This document shows positions 16,607 to 25,341 of a DNA stretch of 64,000 nucleotides, piece by piece (within the stretch, counting starts at the first letter, position 1; every line of letters starts with the position of its first letter). The notes under the pieces were generated by a model. The model saw only the letters and a list, made by a program, of their open reading frames with translations. It was not told the DNA's origin and did not search any database. Both the position numbers and the translations under genes were made by a program. Source of the stretch: Bryobacter sp. GTDB taxonomy: Bacteria > Acidobacteriota > Terriglobia > Bryobacterales > Bryobacteraceae. The stretch lies in assembly GCA_022843625.1 (NCBI GenBank), contig JALHNH010000004.1, forward strand, positions 266,640 to 330,639, in the 5' to 3' direction.

Positions 16607-18268
16607 ATGCTCGTCGAATTGCTGGTCGAGAACTTTGCGGTGGCTGATCGTGTGCGGGTGCGCCTGCACGCCGGATTGAATGTATTGTCGGGTGAAACCG
16701 GCAGCGGTAAGAGTCTTATTGTGGACTCGCTGGGCCTTTTGTTTGGGGGCCGGGCGAGCGCAGAGGTGGTGCGCAGCGGGGCCGAAAGAGCCCGGATCGC
16801 GGGGATCTTCGAGGCGGTACGGACTGCGGAACTCGTTACGCTGCTTGAGGGTGCGGGGCTTGAGATGGAGGACGGCGAGTTGCTGGTGGAGCGCGAGATT
16901 CTCTCCAGCGGCAAGAGCCGGGCCTTTGTCGGGTCGCGCGCGGTTTCAGCCGGATTCCTCAAAGAATTGCAGCCTTTTCTTGGAGATATTCATGGCCAGC
17001 ACGACCAGCAGCGGCTTTTTAGCGCGGTGGAACAGCGGGCGATGCTCGATGAATTTGCAGGCAATGAAGCGGTGCTTGAGAAGGTGGGTGGTTTGTGGAA
17101 TGCCTTGCGGGCGGCTGAGGGCGAGCTGCGGCAACTGGAAGAACGCGAGCAGGAGATGTTGCGCCAGCGCGATGTCTGGAGCTTTCAGAAGCAGGAGATT
17201 GAAGCTGCCGACTTGAAGCCGGGCGAAGATCTTTCGCTCGATCAGGAGTTGCGCGTGCTGGCCAATGTCGTGAAGTTGAAGGAGCAGGCGGGTGGGGCTT
17301 TTGAGGCTTTGCAAGAGGGGCCTGAGAGCGCGATGTCGGTATTGAAGGTGGCGATCAAGCGGATTGTGGAATTGCGCCGCATCGATGAGAGCCTGGACGG
17401 GGTGCTTGAGACTTTGCGCAGTGCAGAAGTTTCAATCGATGATGCTACGCGTGAGCTGGGCCGCTACCTGGGCAAGCTCGAAGCAGATCCGGGGCGGCTG
17501 CAGTTTGTTGAAGGCCGGATTGGCGAAGTGGACAAGCTGCGCCGCAAATACGGCCATACGGTGGAAGAGATTCTTGCTTTCTACGATCAGGTCTGTGCGG
17601 ATCTGAGTTTGGTGGAAGGTGCCGATGAGCGGCGTGACTTCCTGAAGAAGCAGGTTGAGAAGCTGCGCGATGAGTATCAGAAGGCGGCGGCGGATTTAAC
17701 GGCAAAGCGCAAGAAGGCAGCGGGCAAGCTCGATCAAAGGGTTGAGGGTGAGTTGAAGGACTTGAACATGGAGCGCAGCCGCTTTGTGATCTCGGTGCAA
17801 GAGGCTGAGTGGAGCGTGGCCGGGATGGACGAGGTGCGTTTTCTGATCTCGACGAATCTGGGTGAGGAGCCGAAGCCACTGGAGAAGGTGGCTAGTGGTG
17901 GCGAATTGTCGCGACTGGCTTTGGCACTGAAGGTGTCGCTCGCGGCCAAGGGCGGCAGGACGATGGTGTTTGATGAGGTGGATGCCGGCATTGGCGGCAG
18001 TGCGGCTGAGCAGGTGGGGAAGAAGTTGAAGATGCTGGCTGAGAAGAATCAATTGTTGTGTGTGACGCATCTGGCGCAGATTGCGGCGTTTGGGGATCAC
18101 CATTACTCGGTGTCGAAGAAAGAACTTAAGGGACGGACGCATAGCGTGGTGGAAGAACTCGATGGCGAGGCGCGGGTGAAGGAAGTGGCGCGGATGATCG
18201 GTGGGCAGCGGCTGACCGATGAGGCAGTGCGTTACGCCCAGCAGTTGATCGAGATGGGTACGGCCTAG
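16607..18268 (+). CDS. recN: DNA repair ATPase RecN
   Basis: 553 residues, the normal RecN length. Walker A is GETGSGKS (29-36). Two long coiled-coil arms (about 150-340) flank the hinge. The C-terminal ABC signature is ASGGELSRLALALK, followed by Walker B MVFDEVDAGIGG and CVTHLAQIAAFG. RecN is an SMC-like protein acting early in double-strand-break repair. No LexA-type box is evident in the 49-bp promoter region. Confidence 0.97.
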   Translation: MLVELLVENFAVADRVRVRLHAGLNVLSGETGSGKSLIVDSLGLLFGGRASAEVVRSGAERARIAGIFEAVRTAELVTLLEGAGLEMEDGELLVEREILSSGKSRAFVGSRAVSAGFLKELQPFLGDIHGQHDQQRLFSAVEQRAMLDEFAGNEAVLEKVGGLWNALRAAEGELRQLEEREQEMLRQRDVWSFQKQEIEAADLKPGEDLSLDQELRVLANVVKLKEQAGGAFEALQEGPESAMSVLKVAIKRIVELRRIDESLDGVLETLRSAEVSIDDATRELGRYLGKLEADPGRLQFVEGRIGEVDKLRRKYGHTVEEILAFYDQVCADLSLVEGADERRDFLKKQVEKLRDEYQKAAADLTAKRKKAAGKLDQRVEGELKDLNMERSRFVISVQEAEWSVAGMDEVRFLISTNLGEEPKPLEKVASGGELSRLALALKVSLAAKGGRTMVFDEVDAGIGGSAAEQVGKKLKMLAEKNQLLCVTHLAQIAAFGDHHYSVSKKELKGRTHSVVEELDGEARVKEVARMIGGQRLTDEAVRYAQQLIEMGTA

Positions 18269-18292
18269 AAAAATTTCGCTATAATCGTGAGC

Positions 18293-18382
18293 GGTGAGGT
18301 GCGAGAGTGGTTGAATCGAACGGTCTCGAAAATCGTCGTACCCGAAAGGGTACCGTGGGTTCGAATCCCACCCTCACCGCCA
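18293..18382 (+). tRNA. tRNA-Ser(CGA)
   Basis: 90 nt including an encoded CCA. The acceptor stem GGTGAGG pairs with CCTCACC. The anticodon stem ACGGT/ATCGT closes the loop CTCGAAA, giving anticodon CGA, which reads UCG. A long variable arm (stem GTACC-GAAA-type hairpin, CCCGAAAGGG) marks a class II tRNA. The T arm is GTGGG-TTCGAAT-CCCAC. It begins 24 bp after recN. Confidence 0.97.
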
Positions 18383-18397
18383 GTTTCTTTAACTAAC

Positions 18398-18429
18398 TTT
18401 TAGCGACGCAAGTCGCTAAAACTGTTTTT
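18398..18429 (+). terminator. Rho-independent terminator after tRNA-Ser
   Basis: A perfect 10-bp inverted repeat, TTTTAGCGAC (18398-18407) and GTCGCTAAAA (18412-18421), with a GCAA tetraloop, is followed by CTGTTTTT. It ends the recN-tRNA transcription unit 19 bp before the next gene. Confidence 0.88.
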
Positions 18430-18447
18430 GGGGGATATGATGCGGGC

Positions 18448-19569
18448 ATGAAGATTGCTCGTAGAAGTTTCCTGCTGGCCCCGATTGGTATGCGCGCGCA
18501 AGAAGCAGCTGGGCGCTGGACCGAAGCCCAAGCCTGGGCCTGGTACAAGAAGCAGGGTTGGCTCGTGGGCTGCAACTACACCCCTGCTTATGCGATCAAT
18601 CAACTGGAGATGTGGCAGGCCGATAGCTTCGACGCGAAAGCCATCGACCGCGAGTTGGGGCTGGCCGAAGGCATCGGCCTGAACACTCTGCGTGTCTTTT
18701 TGCATGATCTTTTGTGGACTACGGATTCCGCCGGGCTCGTAAAGCGGATGAATACCTTTCTTGGCATCTGCCAGCGGCACAAGATCAAACCCATGTTTGT
18801 GCTCTTTGATTCGGTGTGGGACCCTTATCCCAAGGCTGGCAAGCAGCGCTCTCCCAAGCCCGGAGTCCATAACTCCGGTTGGGTGCAAAGCCCAGGGGCT
18901 GAGATTCTGGGCGATCCAGCGAAGTTTGCCAAACTCGAAGCCTACGTCACCGGAGTGATGTCTGCCTTCGCCAAGGATGCTCGTGTGCTGGCCTGGGATC
19001 TTTGGAACGAGCCCGACAACACCAACGGCAATAGCTACAAGTCAACTGAGCTGGCTGGCAAGTCGACCCATATCGAAGTCTGGATGCCGAAGGTATTTGC
19101 CTGGGCTCGATCCACCAAACCGGTACAGCCTCTAACTGTGGGTGTCTGGCAGGGCAAGGACTGGTCAAACAACGAATCGATGAGCCCCGTCGACCGGATG
19201 CTGATCGGGATGTCGGACGTGATCTCCTTCCACAACTACAGCGCTGCCCCCGAATTTGAGAAACGCATGAAGGCACTGGAGCGATTGAAGCGGCCTCTGC
19301 TCTGCACCGAATATATGGCGCGCGGCGCTGGCAGCACCTTTGAAGGCGTATTGCCCGTGGCCGCCAAGTACGATGTAGCGGCCTACAATTGGGGCTTTGT
19401 GCAGGGCAAAACGCAAACCGATCTGCCGTGGGATTCCTGGCAGAAGCCCTATGTGGGCCGCGAGCCCAGCGTCTGGTTTCACGAGATCTTCCGCAAAGAT
19501 GGCAAGCCTTACCGGCAGGAAGAAGTAGACCTGATCCGTAAGCTTGCCTCTGAGAAATCGCGACGCTAG
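18448..19569 (+). CDS. GH5-like glycoside hydrolase
   Basis: 373 residues with a (beta/alpha)8 cellulase-like pattern: NTLRVFLHDLLW, PMFVLFDSVWDP, LAWDLWNEPDN and LCTEYMARG. Glu188 (WNEP) fits the acid/base and Glu288 (TEY) the nucleophile of clan GH-A enzymes. The N-terminus (MKIARRSFLLAPIG) looks like a short Tat signal. Homologues are often annotated as 1,4-beta-xylanase, but the substrate cannot be read from sequence. The terminator hairpin lies just upstream, so the gene has its own promoter within about 20-40 bp or is weakly expressed by readthrough. Confidence 0.85.
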   Translation: MKIARRSFLLAPIGMRAQEAAGRWTEAQAWAWYKKQGWLVGCNYTPAYAINQLEMWQADSFDAKAIDRELGLAEGIGLNTLRVFLHDLLWTTDSAGLVKRMNTFLGICQRHKIKPMFVLFDSVWDPYPKAGKQRSPKPGVHNSGWVQSPGAEILGDPAKFAKLEAYVTGVMSAFAKDARVLAWDLWNEPDNTNGNSYKSTELAGKSTHIEVWMPKVFAWARSTKPVQPLTVGVWQGKDWSNNESMSPVDRMLIGMSDVISFHNYSAAPEFEKRMKALERLKRPLLCTEYMARGAGSTFEGVLPVAAKYDVAAYNWGFVQGKTQTDLPWDSWQKPYVGREPSVWFHEIFRKDGKPYRQEEVDLIRKLASEKSRR

Positions 19570-19619
19570 CCTGATCGATTTCGCTTCCGGCCATCGCTTG
19601 ACCGGTTGGAGCGAATGTA

Positions 19620-20267
19620 ATGTCAGCGGCAGTAGACCATTTAGGGGCCCACAAACTCGTCAGGGTGTTGTGTCGATTTGAAGACGCAAACGGCGCAGTG
19701 TTTGAAGTTGGCGAAACCGGGCGCATTCAACACATCCACTTCGATTGGGCCACCAGCGTAATCACGATTGAACTGATGCAGGGCGAGGATCTGAAGAAGA
19801 TTGTTCTGCACCAACACACCAGCAAGTCCAGCGGCCCGAGATCGGGCAATCTGCGTCAGTACTTTGAAGTGACGGGAGAGGAAGTGGTTTGGGGCCCAGA
19901 GGAAGAGCGACCTCCCGTCCCAATTCAGCCTGAAGAACCATTGCAGGTTCCGGTTGAAATGCCCCCTCGATTGAAGCCTGACGAGTTTTCACAAATGATC
20001 GACCGGCTCGATCGTGCAGACCAGATGGAAGAGATGGAACGGATTATGAAGGACTCCATCCCGCATGCTGAATACGCACTGGAAATCGCGACCGTTTACC
20101 GTGGCCGGTGGCGACGCTTCAAGGCAGCCGGAGAGGTAGCTCGCGCCGAGGAGGCGCGCAAGGAAGCCTCCAGTTGGGCCTATACTTTTGCCGGTTTTGC
20201 CACCAGCGGCGGTGAAGGCGCGGCATTTTCTTATCAGCGCGATCAATTCCTGAAGACCTTAAAATGA
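19620..20267 (+). CDS. Unrecognised cytoplasmic protein
   Basis: 215 residues, no signal peptide or TM segment. The N-terminal half is beta-rich (LVRVLCRFEDANGAVFEVG, HIHFDWATSVITIEL). A Pro/Glu-rich hinge (about 95-125) leads to a helical C-terminal half (QMIDRLDRADQMEEMERIM, GEVARAEEARKEA). I recognise no family. Its stop overlaps the next gene by 4 bases (ATGA), indicating coupled translation with a membrane protein. Confidence 0.7.
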   Translation: MSAAVDHLGAHKLVRVLCRFEDANGAVFEVGETGRIQHIHFDWATSVITIELMQGEDLKKIVLHQHTSKSSGPRSGNLRQYFEVTGEEVVWGPEEERPPVPIQPEEPLQVPVEMPPRLKPDEFSQMIDRLDRADQMEEMERIMKDSIPHAEYALEIATVYRGRWRRFKAAGEVARAEEARKEASSWAYTFAGFATSGGEGAAFSYQRDQFLKTLK

Positions 20268-20773
20268 AATACCAATTGATTTTTGATCTGGCCACGATGT
20301 CCAAGGCCCCAACTAATGTACTGGCATGGTCGGCAGCAATCGCTGCAATTGCGCTTGTATCGGCGCTAGTTCTGAAACTGCGCGGCAACACGCTCTCCAT
20401 CCCCGTGAAGTTTCTGGCAATCGTGGCCGGCATCATGTTGCTGGTGAGCGGCCTGATGGAATTCGAGAGACGCTGGATTCTCGACAAGTCAAAAACGGAA
20501 CTTAAGACTGTTGAGGGTGTGGTGATAACTTTCTGGAGGAATCGAGTGAAGCGTGCCGGCAACGGCAATGCCTACTGGCAGTGGGAAGGCTTCAGCGTTG
20601 GCGACAAGCAGTTTATGTACCGCACTGACGCCGAGCAGAACTACTTCTCCAATGCGCAGGGCTTGAAGTTTCATGACGGCATGCCGGTAAAGGTGTCCTA
20701 CCTTGAAGTTTCGACCGAAGGCAGAGTCATGAATGAAATCACCCGGCTGGAAGCCGTTGTTCTTTTCCCTTAA
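20264..20773 (+). CDS. Unrecognised two-TM membrane protein (DUF3592-like architecture)
   Basis: 169 residues. TM segments run at about 19-39 (VLAWSAAIAAIALVSAL) and 47-65 (PVKFLAIVAGIMLLVSG). A soluble C-terminal domain follows (TVEGVVITFWRN, MPVKVSYLEVSTEG) that resembles the small beta domain of DUF3592 proteins; that resemblance is tentative. It is coupled to the upstream gene and shares its stop codon tetranucleotide TTAA with the convergent oxidoreductase. Confidence 0.7.
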   Translation: MKYQLIFDLATMSKAPTNVLAWSAAIAAIALVSALVLKLRGNTLSIPVKFLAIVAGIMLLVSGLMEFERRWILDKSKTELKTVEGVVITFWRNRVKRAGNGNAYWQWEGFSVGDKQFMYRTDAEQNYFSNAQGLKFHDGMPVKVSYLEVSTEGRVMNEITRLEAVVLFP

Positions 20774-21969
20774 GATTCGATTCTGTTGAGCGCGGTATTC
20801 CATCGAATTCGCCGCCCGGATTTGAGCGACAGATTGGCCATTTGAACCACCAGCGCGGCCTGAAAGCCCAAGGCCATCGGTGCCGTCGGCTTCTTCCGCG
20901 TCCGCACGCATTCCAGAAAATTCTGCACGTGAAGGTCAGTAGCCCAGCCGAAACCCTTGGCCGAAGTTCTCTCGATGCTGGGGCTGTCTTCGGCGCCTTC
21001 AGGGTAGACCCGGCAAGTCTCGCGGCCAATATCCATGCGGGCTTTGTCACCATCAAGATGATTCATCTGGTCGTTGCGGCTCTTGTACTTCATCGCGGCA
21101 TAGTTGATAGAAAACACGCCAAGAAAGTCTTCTGGATATTCCACGCTGACGACGACAGATTCCGGAGTGTCGAAGCCTGCGCGGTGGGGTTTGCCGGCGG
21201 CGGCAGTCACGGCAGTGGGGTAGCTCGCACTCATCAGCTGGTGGATGCCATCGAAAACATGCGCGCCCTGATCGGCAACGATGCCGCCTGCATAGTCTGA
21301 GTAATTGCGCCAATTGCGGAAGAGGTCCGGGTTGAGAGCCGTGCGCTTCTCAAGCGGGCCCTGCCACTGCTCCCAGTCCAGCGGGCCGTCCAGTTTGGCT
21401 GAGCTGGGATTGCCGTTCAGGTAGTTATTGAGCCACCACGAGCGGACCATGCGCACCTTACCCAGGACTCCAGAAGCAACTATCTCCCGGCCCTGCTGGT
21501 AAAGATCGTAACTGCGGCGCTGCATGCCAACCTGTATGATTTGTTTCGTCTTCTTTTCGGCTTCGACGAGGGCGACGCCTTCTTCGGGGCTGCGGCAGAG
21601 GGGCTTCTCGACGTATATGTCTTTGCCTGCGGCCAGCGCATCAAGGATCATGCGGGCATGCCAATGCTCAGGCGTTGCGATCAGCACGGCCTGAATACTC
21701 TTGTCGTTGAGCAGCTCCTGATATTTTCTATAGGCCCTGGGGGAAGAGCTTTGAGCTCTGTTTGCAGTGGAGATTCCCCGTTCCAGGTTCGGCTCGTAAA
21801 CGTCGCAAATGGCATTTACGCGCAGGGCGGGATCTTTTTGAAACACGGTCATGACAAAGGTGCCGCGCCCGCCAGCGCCGATGACTCCGAGCGAAACCGG
21901 GTCTGAGGGGGCAGCAGCGGCAACGGACGCAGAAAGGAAGCCTCTGCGGCTCCAATGAGAGCTTGTCAT
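20770..21969 (-). CDS. Gfo/Idh/MocA-family oxidoreductase, Tat signal
   Basis: 399 residues: Tat signal (SRRGFLSASVAAAA), Rossmann NAD(P)-binding motif (LGVIGAGGRGTFV), IATPEHWHARMI, the catalytic-lysine motif VEKPLCRSPEEG, and the C-terminal alpha/beta domain. Exported members of this family are common in Acidobacteria and Planctomycetes, where they may oxidise sugars or cyclitols using tightly bound cofactor. The substrate is unknown. Divergent from 22037 with 67 bp between. Confidence 0.88.
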   Translation of the reverse strand: MTSSHWSRRGFLSASVAAAAPSDPVSLGVIGAGGRGTFVMTVFQKDPALRVNAICDVYEPNLERGISTANRAQSSSPRAYRKYQELLNDKSIQAVLIATPEHWHARMILDALAAGKDIYVEKPLCRSPEEGVALVEAEKKTKQIIQVGMQRRSYDLYQQGREIVASGVLGKVRMVRSWWLNNYLNGNPSSAKLDGPLDWEQWQGPLEKRTALNPDLFRNWRNYSDYAGGIVADQGAHVFDGIHQLMSASYPTAVTAAAGKPHRAGFDTPESVVVSVEYPEDFLGVFSINYAAMKYKSRNDQMNHLDGDKARMDIGRETCRVYPEGAEDSPSIERTSAKGFGWATDLHVQNFLECVRTRKKPTAPMALGFQAALVVQMANLSLKSGRRIRWNTALNRIES

Positions 21970-22036
21970 CTAAAATTGATCCTTCCGTAACCTGAAATTC
22001 ATTCTTATGAGGATTCTTAACATTACTATTTGATTG

Positions 22037-23587
22037 ATGCTGAGTTACTACTGCCGTTCTTTGGTCTTCTTGAGTGCTGCTGCGATCGCTTCGGCGCAGG
22101 ATCCTGTTATGAGTGTATTGGGAACCTACCGTACTGGATCTTATAACGTTTCAGCGGCAGAAATCGCCGCTCACGATCCTCAAACCCAAAGACTCTTTGT
22201 CGTGAACGGCGCCGACAGAACTGTAGACGTTTTGGATATGCGCAATCCAGCCAGCATGACCCGCATCAACCGGATCACTATTGCCGCCGAAGTCGGCTTT
22301 GCCGCCAACAGTGTTGCTGTCAAAAATGGAATTGTTGCTGTCGCAGTTGAAGCAAACCCCAAGACGGACCCGGGCTCGGTTGCTTTCTACAATGCTGAAG
22401 GCCGCTTGTTGAAGTTTTTGAAGGTGGGTGCGCTCCCGGACATGATCACCTTTTCTCCGGACGGCAAAAAAGTGCTTACCGCCAACGAAGGCGAGCCTAG
22501 CGATGACTACAAAGTCGACCCTGAAGGCAGCATCAGCATCATCGACATCAGCAAGGGTGTTGACGCGCTGACACAGGCCGATGTGAAGACCGCAGACTTT
22601 CGCGCTTTCACCAAAGAAAATCTCCCTGCGGGCGTGAGAGCCTTCGGTCCCGGTGCTAGTGTCGCTCAGGACATGGAGCCTGAGTACATCACCCTCACAC
22701 CGGATTCCAAGACAGCTTATGTCACTGTGCAGGAAGCCAATGCCATCGCAATCGTTGATGTAGAAACGGCGACCGTAACCAAGCTTGTGCCACTGGGCCT
22801 GAAGCCGCACTGGATGCCGGAAAACTCACTGGACGTTAGCGATCGGGATAGCAGTTTTGCTCTGCGAACCTGGACCATCTGGGGCATGTACATGCCGGAC
22901 GCGATTGCCGGATATGTGGCGTCAGACGGTAAGTACTATGTAGTGACGGCAAATGAAGGGGACTCAAGAGATTATCCGGGCTATTCGGAAGTGGCTCGTG
23001 TGGCAACTTTGAGACTGGATCCGCGCCTGTATCCCAACGAAGCTGAATTGAAGCTGCCCAGTGAATTGGGACGCCTGAATGTGACCAATGCAACGGGCGA
23101 TTTGGATGGCGATGGCGACATCGATATGTTGCATGTTTTTGGTGCGCGCTCATTTTCGATTTGGGATGCCAATGCGGCCATGGTTTATGACAGCAAAAAC
23201 GACATTGAACGTCTGCAACTGACCGACTACATTGGGTTGCACAATCTGGCCCACACAAGCAATACTGCGGACGATCGTAGCGATGATAAAGGCCCCGAAC
23301 CCGAGGCAATTACGACGGGAACGATCCGTGGCAAGACCTATGCCTTTATCGGAAACGAACGCCAGGGCAATATCATGATTTACGACGTTACCGACCCGAA
23401 GGCCGTACGCTTTGCCAGCCAGTGGTGGAACCGCAATCCGGGTGCTGCTACCAACACTGCTGCAGCCGGTGATTTGGGCCCTGAAGGAATTCTTTTTATC
23501 CCCGCCAGCGAAAGCCCTAACGGCCAGCCACTCATCGTGGTTGCCAATGAAATCAGCGGCACGACCACTGTCTGGCAAGTAAATTAG
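22037..23587 (+). CDS. Secreted choice-of-anchor-I type beta-propeller protein
   Basis: 516 residues from the ATG at 22037, preceded by a TTG one codon earlier. Signal peptide is about 1-20 (LSAAAIASA). The body repeats propeller-like strands: AHDPQTQRLFVVNGADRTVDVLD, DMITFSPDGKKVLTANEGEP, EYITLTPDSKTAYVTVQEANA and YYVVTANEGDSRDY. This pattern is typical of choice-of-anchor-I domain proteins related to mesenchyme-specific surface glycoprotein and esterase-like phytases. Catalytic function is unproven. It stands alone between divergent and downstream unrelated genes. Confidence 0.8.
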   Translation: MLSYYCRSLVFLSAAAIASAQDPVMSVLGTYRTGSYNVSAAEIAAHDPQTQRLFVVNGADRTVDVLDMRNPASMTRINRITIAAEVGFAANSVAVKNGIVAVAVEANPKTDPGSVAFYNAEGRLLKFLKVGALPDMITFSPDGKKVLTANEGEPSDDYKVDPEGSISIIDISKGVDALTQADVKTADFRAFTKENLPAGVRAFGPGASVAQDMEPEYITLTPDSKTAYVTVQEANAIAIVDVETATVTKLVPLGLKPHWMPENSLDVSDRDSSFALRTWTIWGMYMPDAIAGYVASDGKYYVVTANEGDSRDYPGYSEVARVATLRLDPRLYPNEAELKLPSELGRLNVTNATGDLDGDGDIDMLHVFGARSFSIWDANAAMVYDSKNDIERLQLTDYIGLHNLAHTSNTADDRSDDKGPEPEAITTGTIRGKTYAFIGNERQGNIMIYDVTDPKAVRFASQWWNRNPGAATNTAAAGDLGPEGILFIPASESPNGQPLIVVANEISGTTTVWQVN

Positions 23588-23650
23588 TTGTTCGTCGTCT
23601 TATTGGGCCACGTACAGGCTCATTATCTTGAGACGTAAATCAGGGGAAAG

Positions 23651-24139
23651 GTGGAGAATGAGACTACCCGCCTTGAGCTTTTGCAGCTTCTGGTTGGAGA
23701 GACTCACCACCAGGACCCAAAAGTTATGCCTCTCAGAGCCAAACGATTTTCTCGGAATCCCCGCCTGCAAAAAGTTGCCCTCAATCAACCCAGTATGGGC
23801 ACTGGAGAGAATAGCGATGGGGTAAAGGTCGTGCAACAGGCATATCTCGATCTGGGTTACTCCATGCCAAAGTCGACCAAGAATGGTGCCGTGCGGCCGG
23901 ACGGTATCTTTGGGTCTGAGACACGCGCGACGACTCTTGAATTTCAACGTAAACACACGCTGACTCCGGACGGCGTGGTGGGCAAGCAGACCATGACCAA
24001 GCTTGATGATCTGTTTACGCAAAAGGACCCTTTTCACACCAGCCTGTTTGAGGAGCAGATTGCCTGTCAACAAGACACCGGGCCCACGGCTGCCAAGAGC
24101 AAATACGGAGCCACCACTGCGAGAAAAGGCAGGGCTTAA
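23651..24139 (+). CDS. Peptidoglycan-binding (PG_binding_1) domain protein
   Basis: 162 residues from a GTG at 23651. One PG_binding_1 domain (about 52-125) carries VKVVQQAYLDLGY, PDGIFGSETRATTLEFQ and LTPDGVVGKQTMTKLD. No signal peptide is visible, which is odd for a wall-binding protein and suggests either export by another route or a cytoplasmic role before release. A downstream gene starts 3 bp after the stop. The start is uncertain; ATG at 23726 would keep the domain. Confidence 0.72.
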   Translation: MENETTRLELLQLLVGETHHQDPKVMPLRAKRFSRNPRLQKVALNQPSMGTGENSDGVKVVQQAYLDLGYSMPKSTKNGAVRPDGIFGSETRATTLEFQRKHTLTPDGVVGKQTMTKLDDLFTQKDPFHTSLFEEQIACQQDTGPTAAKSKYGATTARKGRA

Positions 24140-24142
24140 GTC

Positions 24143-24979
24143 ATGGTTACGATTAACATGAGTTCAGCAAAGTTGAAGGTGATCACCGCTGGAGCTGTGC
24201 CGGCACTCAAGGTGATGCCAAGCTGGGTGGTAGCGCATCTAACCAAAGGCTTCAGCGTCGATGGCAATACGGAAGCTTTTAATCCAGCGATCTCGATCAA
24301 TGGGACGATTCAGGTGAGCTTTGGATCGCGCACGGAGTTAAACCTTTGGAAGTTTGGCTTTATCCAGATCCATCGCATCAACAAGCTTGATATGTTTTAC
24401 GCAGGCAAGAACCCGTCAGACGGCTCAATTACGATCCATGTGGCGGAATCTCCGGTGATGACTCAAAAGCTTTGCCTCGATAGTGAGCCGGAGTTTACGC
24501 CCTGGACGCACGATACAGAATTTTTTATTAATGAAGGAAAGGTTGCCAACTTCAGCGTCGACCACCCGGCATCGAAGGCCGGCTTTGACAGGGGGAACCG
24601 GCGCACGGAGCGAACCAATTTCCTATTCCATCTTATTGACAGCCGAGATTTGTGGACAGTGTTTACGGCGATGGATCCAGATGGAAAGTTTACTCATCTT
24701 GCCCATGTCCATTGGAGCCTCGAATATAACTACATGTTTCAGTGGCGAGACGGCAAACCACAGATTACCAGCGACAGGTGTAGTTTTCCCCAGCCGGATG
24801 CCTTTGCGCTGGGCGCACCGACAGATGGGACTTTAGCTTCACTGCTGGCAAGGCCGGTTCCTCCTCACGCCAACGAGATGACGCGAAAGGCGATCAAGCT
24901 GGCCATTGGCGGTTCGCCGCCAAACCGTATCGATCATGAAACTCGCTTCGCGAATGTGCCAAGAGACTTCTACAAATAA
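24143..24979 (+). CDS. Unrecognised protein paired with the PG-binding gene
   Basis: 278 residues, no signal peptide or TM helix. Aromatic- and beta-rich (GTIQVSFGSRTELNLWKFGFIQ, FLFHLIDSRDLWTVF, HVHWSLEYNYMFQW). No family recognised. The 3-bp gap from the PG-binding gene implies one operon and joint function. Similar pairs could be secreted effectors or spike-associated proteins, but nothing in the sequence proves that. Confidence 0.68.
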   Translation: MVTINMSSAKLKVITAGAVPALKVMPSWVVAHLTKGFSVDGNTEAFNPAISINGTIQVSFGSRTELNLWKFGFIQIHRINKLDMFYAGKNPSDGSITIHVAESPVMTQKLCLDSEPEFTPWTHDTEFFINEGKVANFSVDHPASKAGFDRGNRRTERTNFLFHLIDSRDLWTVFTAMDPDGKFTHLAHVHWSLEYNYMFQWRDGKPQITSDRCSFPQPDAFALGAPTDGTLASLLARPVPPHANEMTRKAIKLAIGGSPPNRIDHETRFANVPRDFYK

Positions 24980-25020
24980 GTTGGCCCAGGATTGAATGAC
25001 AGACTGGTCGTCCGCTTGAC

Positions 25021-25305
25021 TTAATCCACGAAGCCGCGCCAGGTATTGCCCTTTTCGTCCCGCAGTACAATGTCGCTTCCCTGCGTAGACACCCCGGAGA
25101 TGTATTTACCTTCGGAATCGCGAAAGCGGAAGCGTACCATCGTGTCGAAAATTTCAGCGACACCACGCCATTCGCGGCCAAATTCGTCACGAAGCCGAAT
25201 GAAATCGCCGTCGCCAAAACCGTGCAGGAATTGATTGCCTGCACCCTGGATACGGTAATAGCCAGTCTTGGCACCGGTAGTGCCTCGCCGCCGCTTGATG
25301 ATCAT
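25021..25305 (-). CDS. Small protein with two beta repeats
   Basis: 94 residues built of an internal duplication. Unit 1 (about 18-50) ends FIRLRDEFGREWRG, and unit 2 (about 57-92) ends IVLRDEKGNTWRG. Each has an aromatic-X-aromatic start and a Gly-rich turn. The pattern is reminiscent of beta-trefoil/MIR-like repeats but has only two units. No signal peptide. Convergent with 24143-24979 (41-bp gap). Function unknown. Confidence 0.6.
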   Translation of the reverse strand: MIIKRRRGTTGAKTGYYRIQGAGNQFLHGFGDGDFIRLRDEFGREWRGVAEIFDTMVRFRFRDSEGKYISGVSTQGSDIVLRDEKGNTWRGFVD

Positions 25306-25341
25306 TTGTGCACTTGCTATCGGCAGTTTGCGAAATAGACT

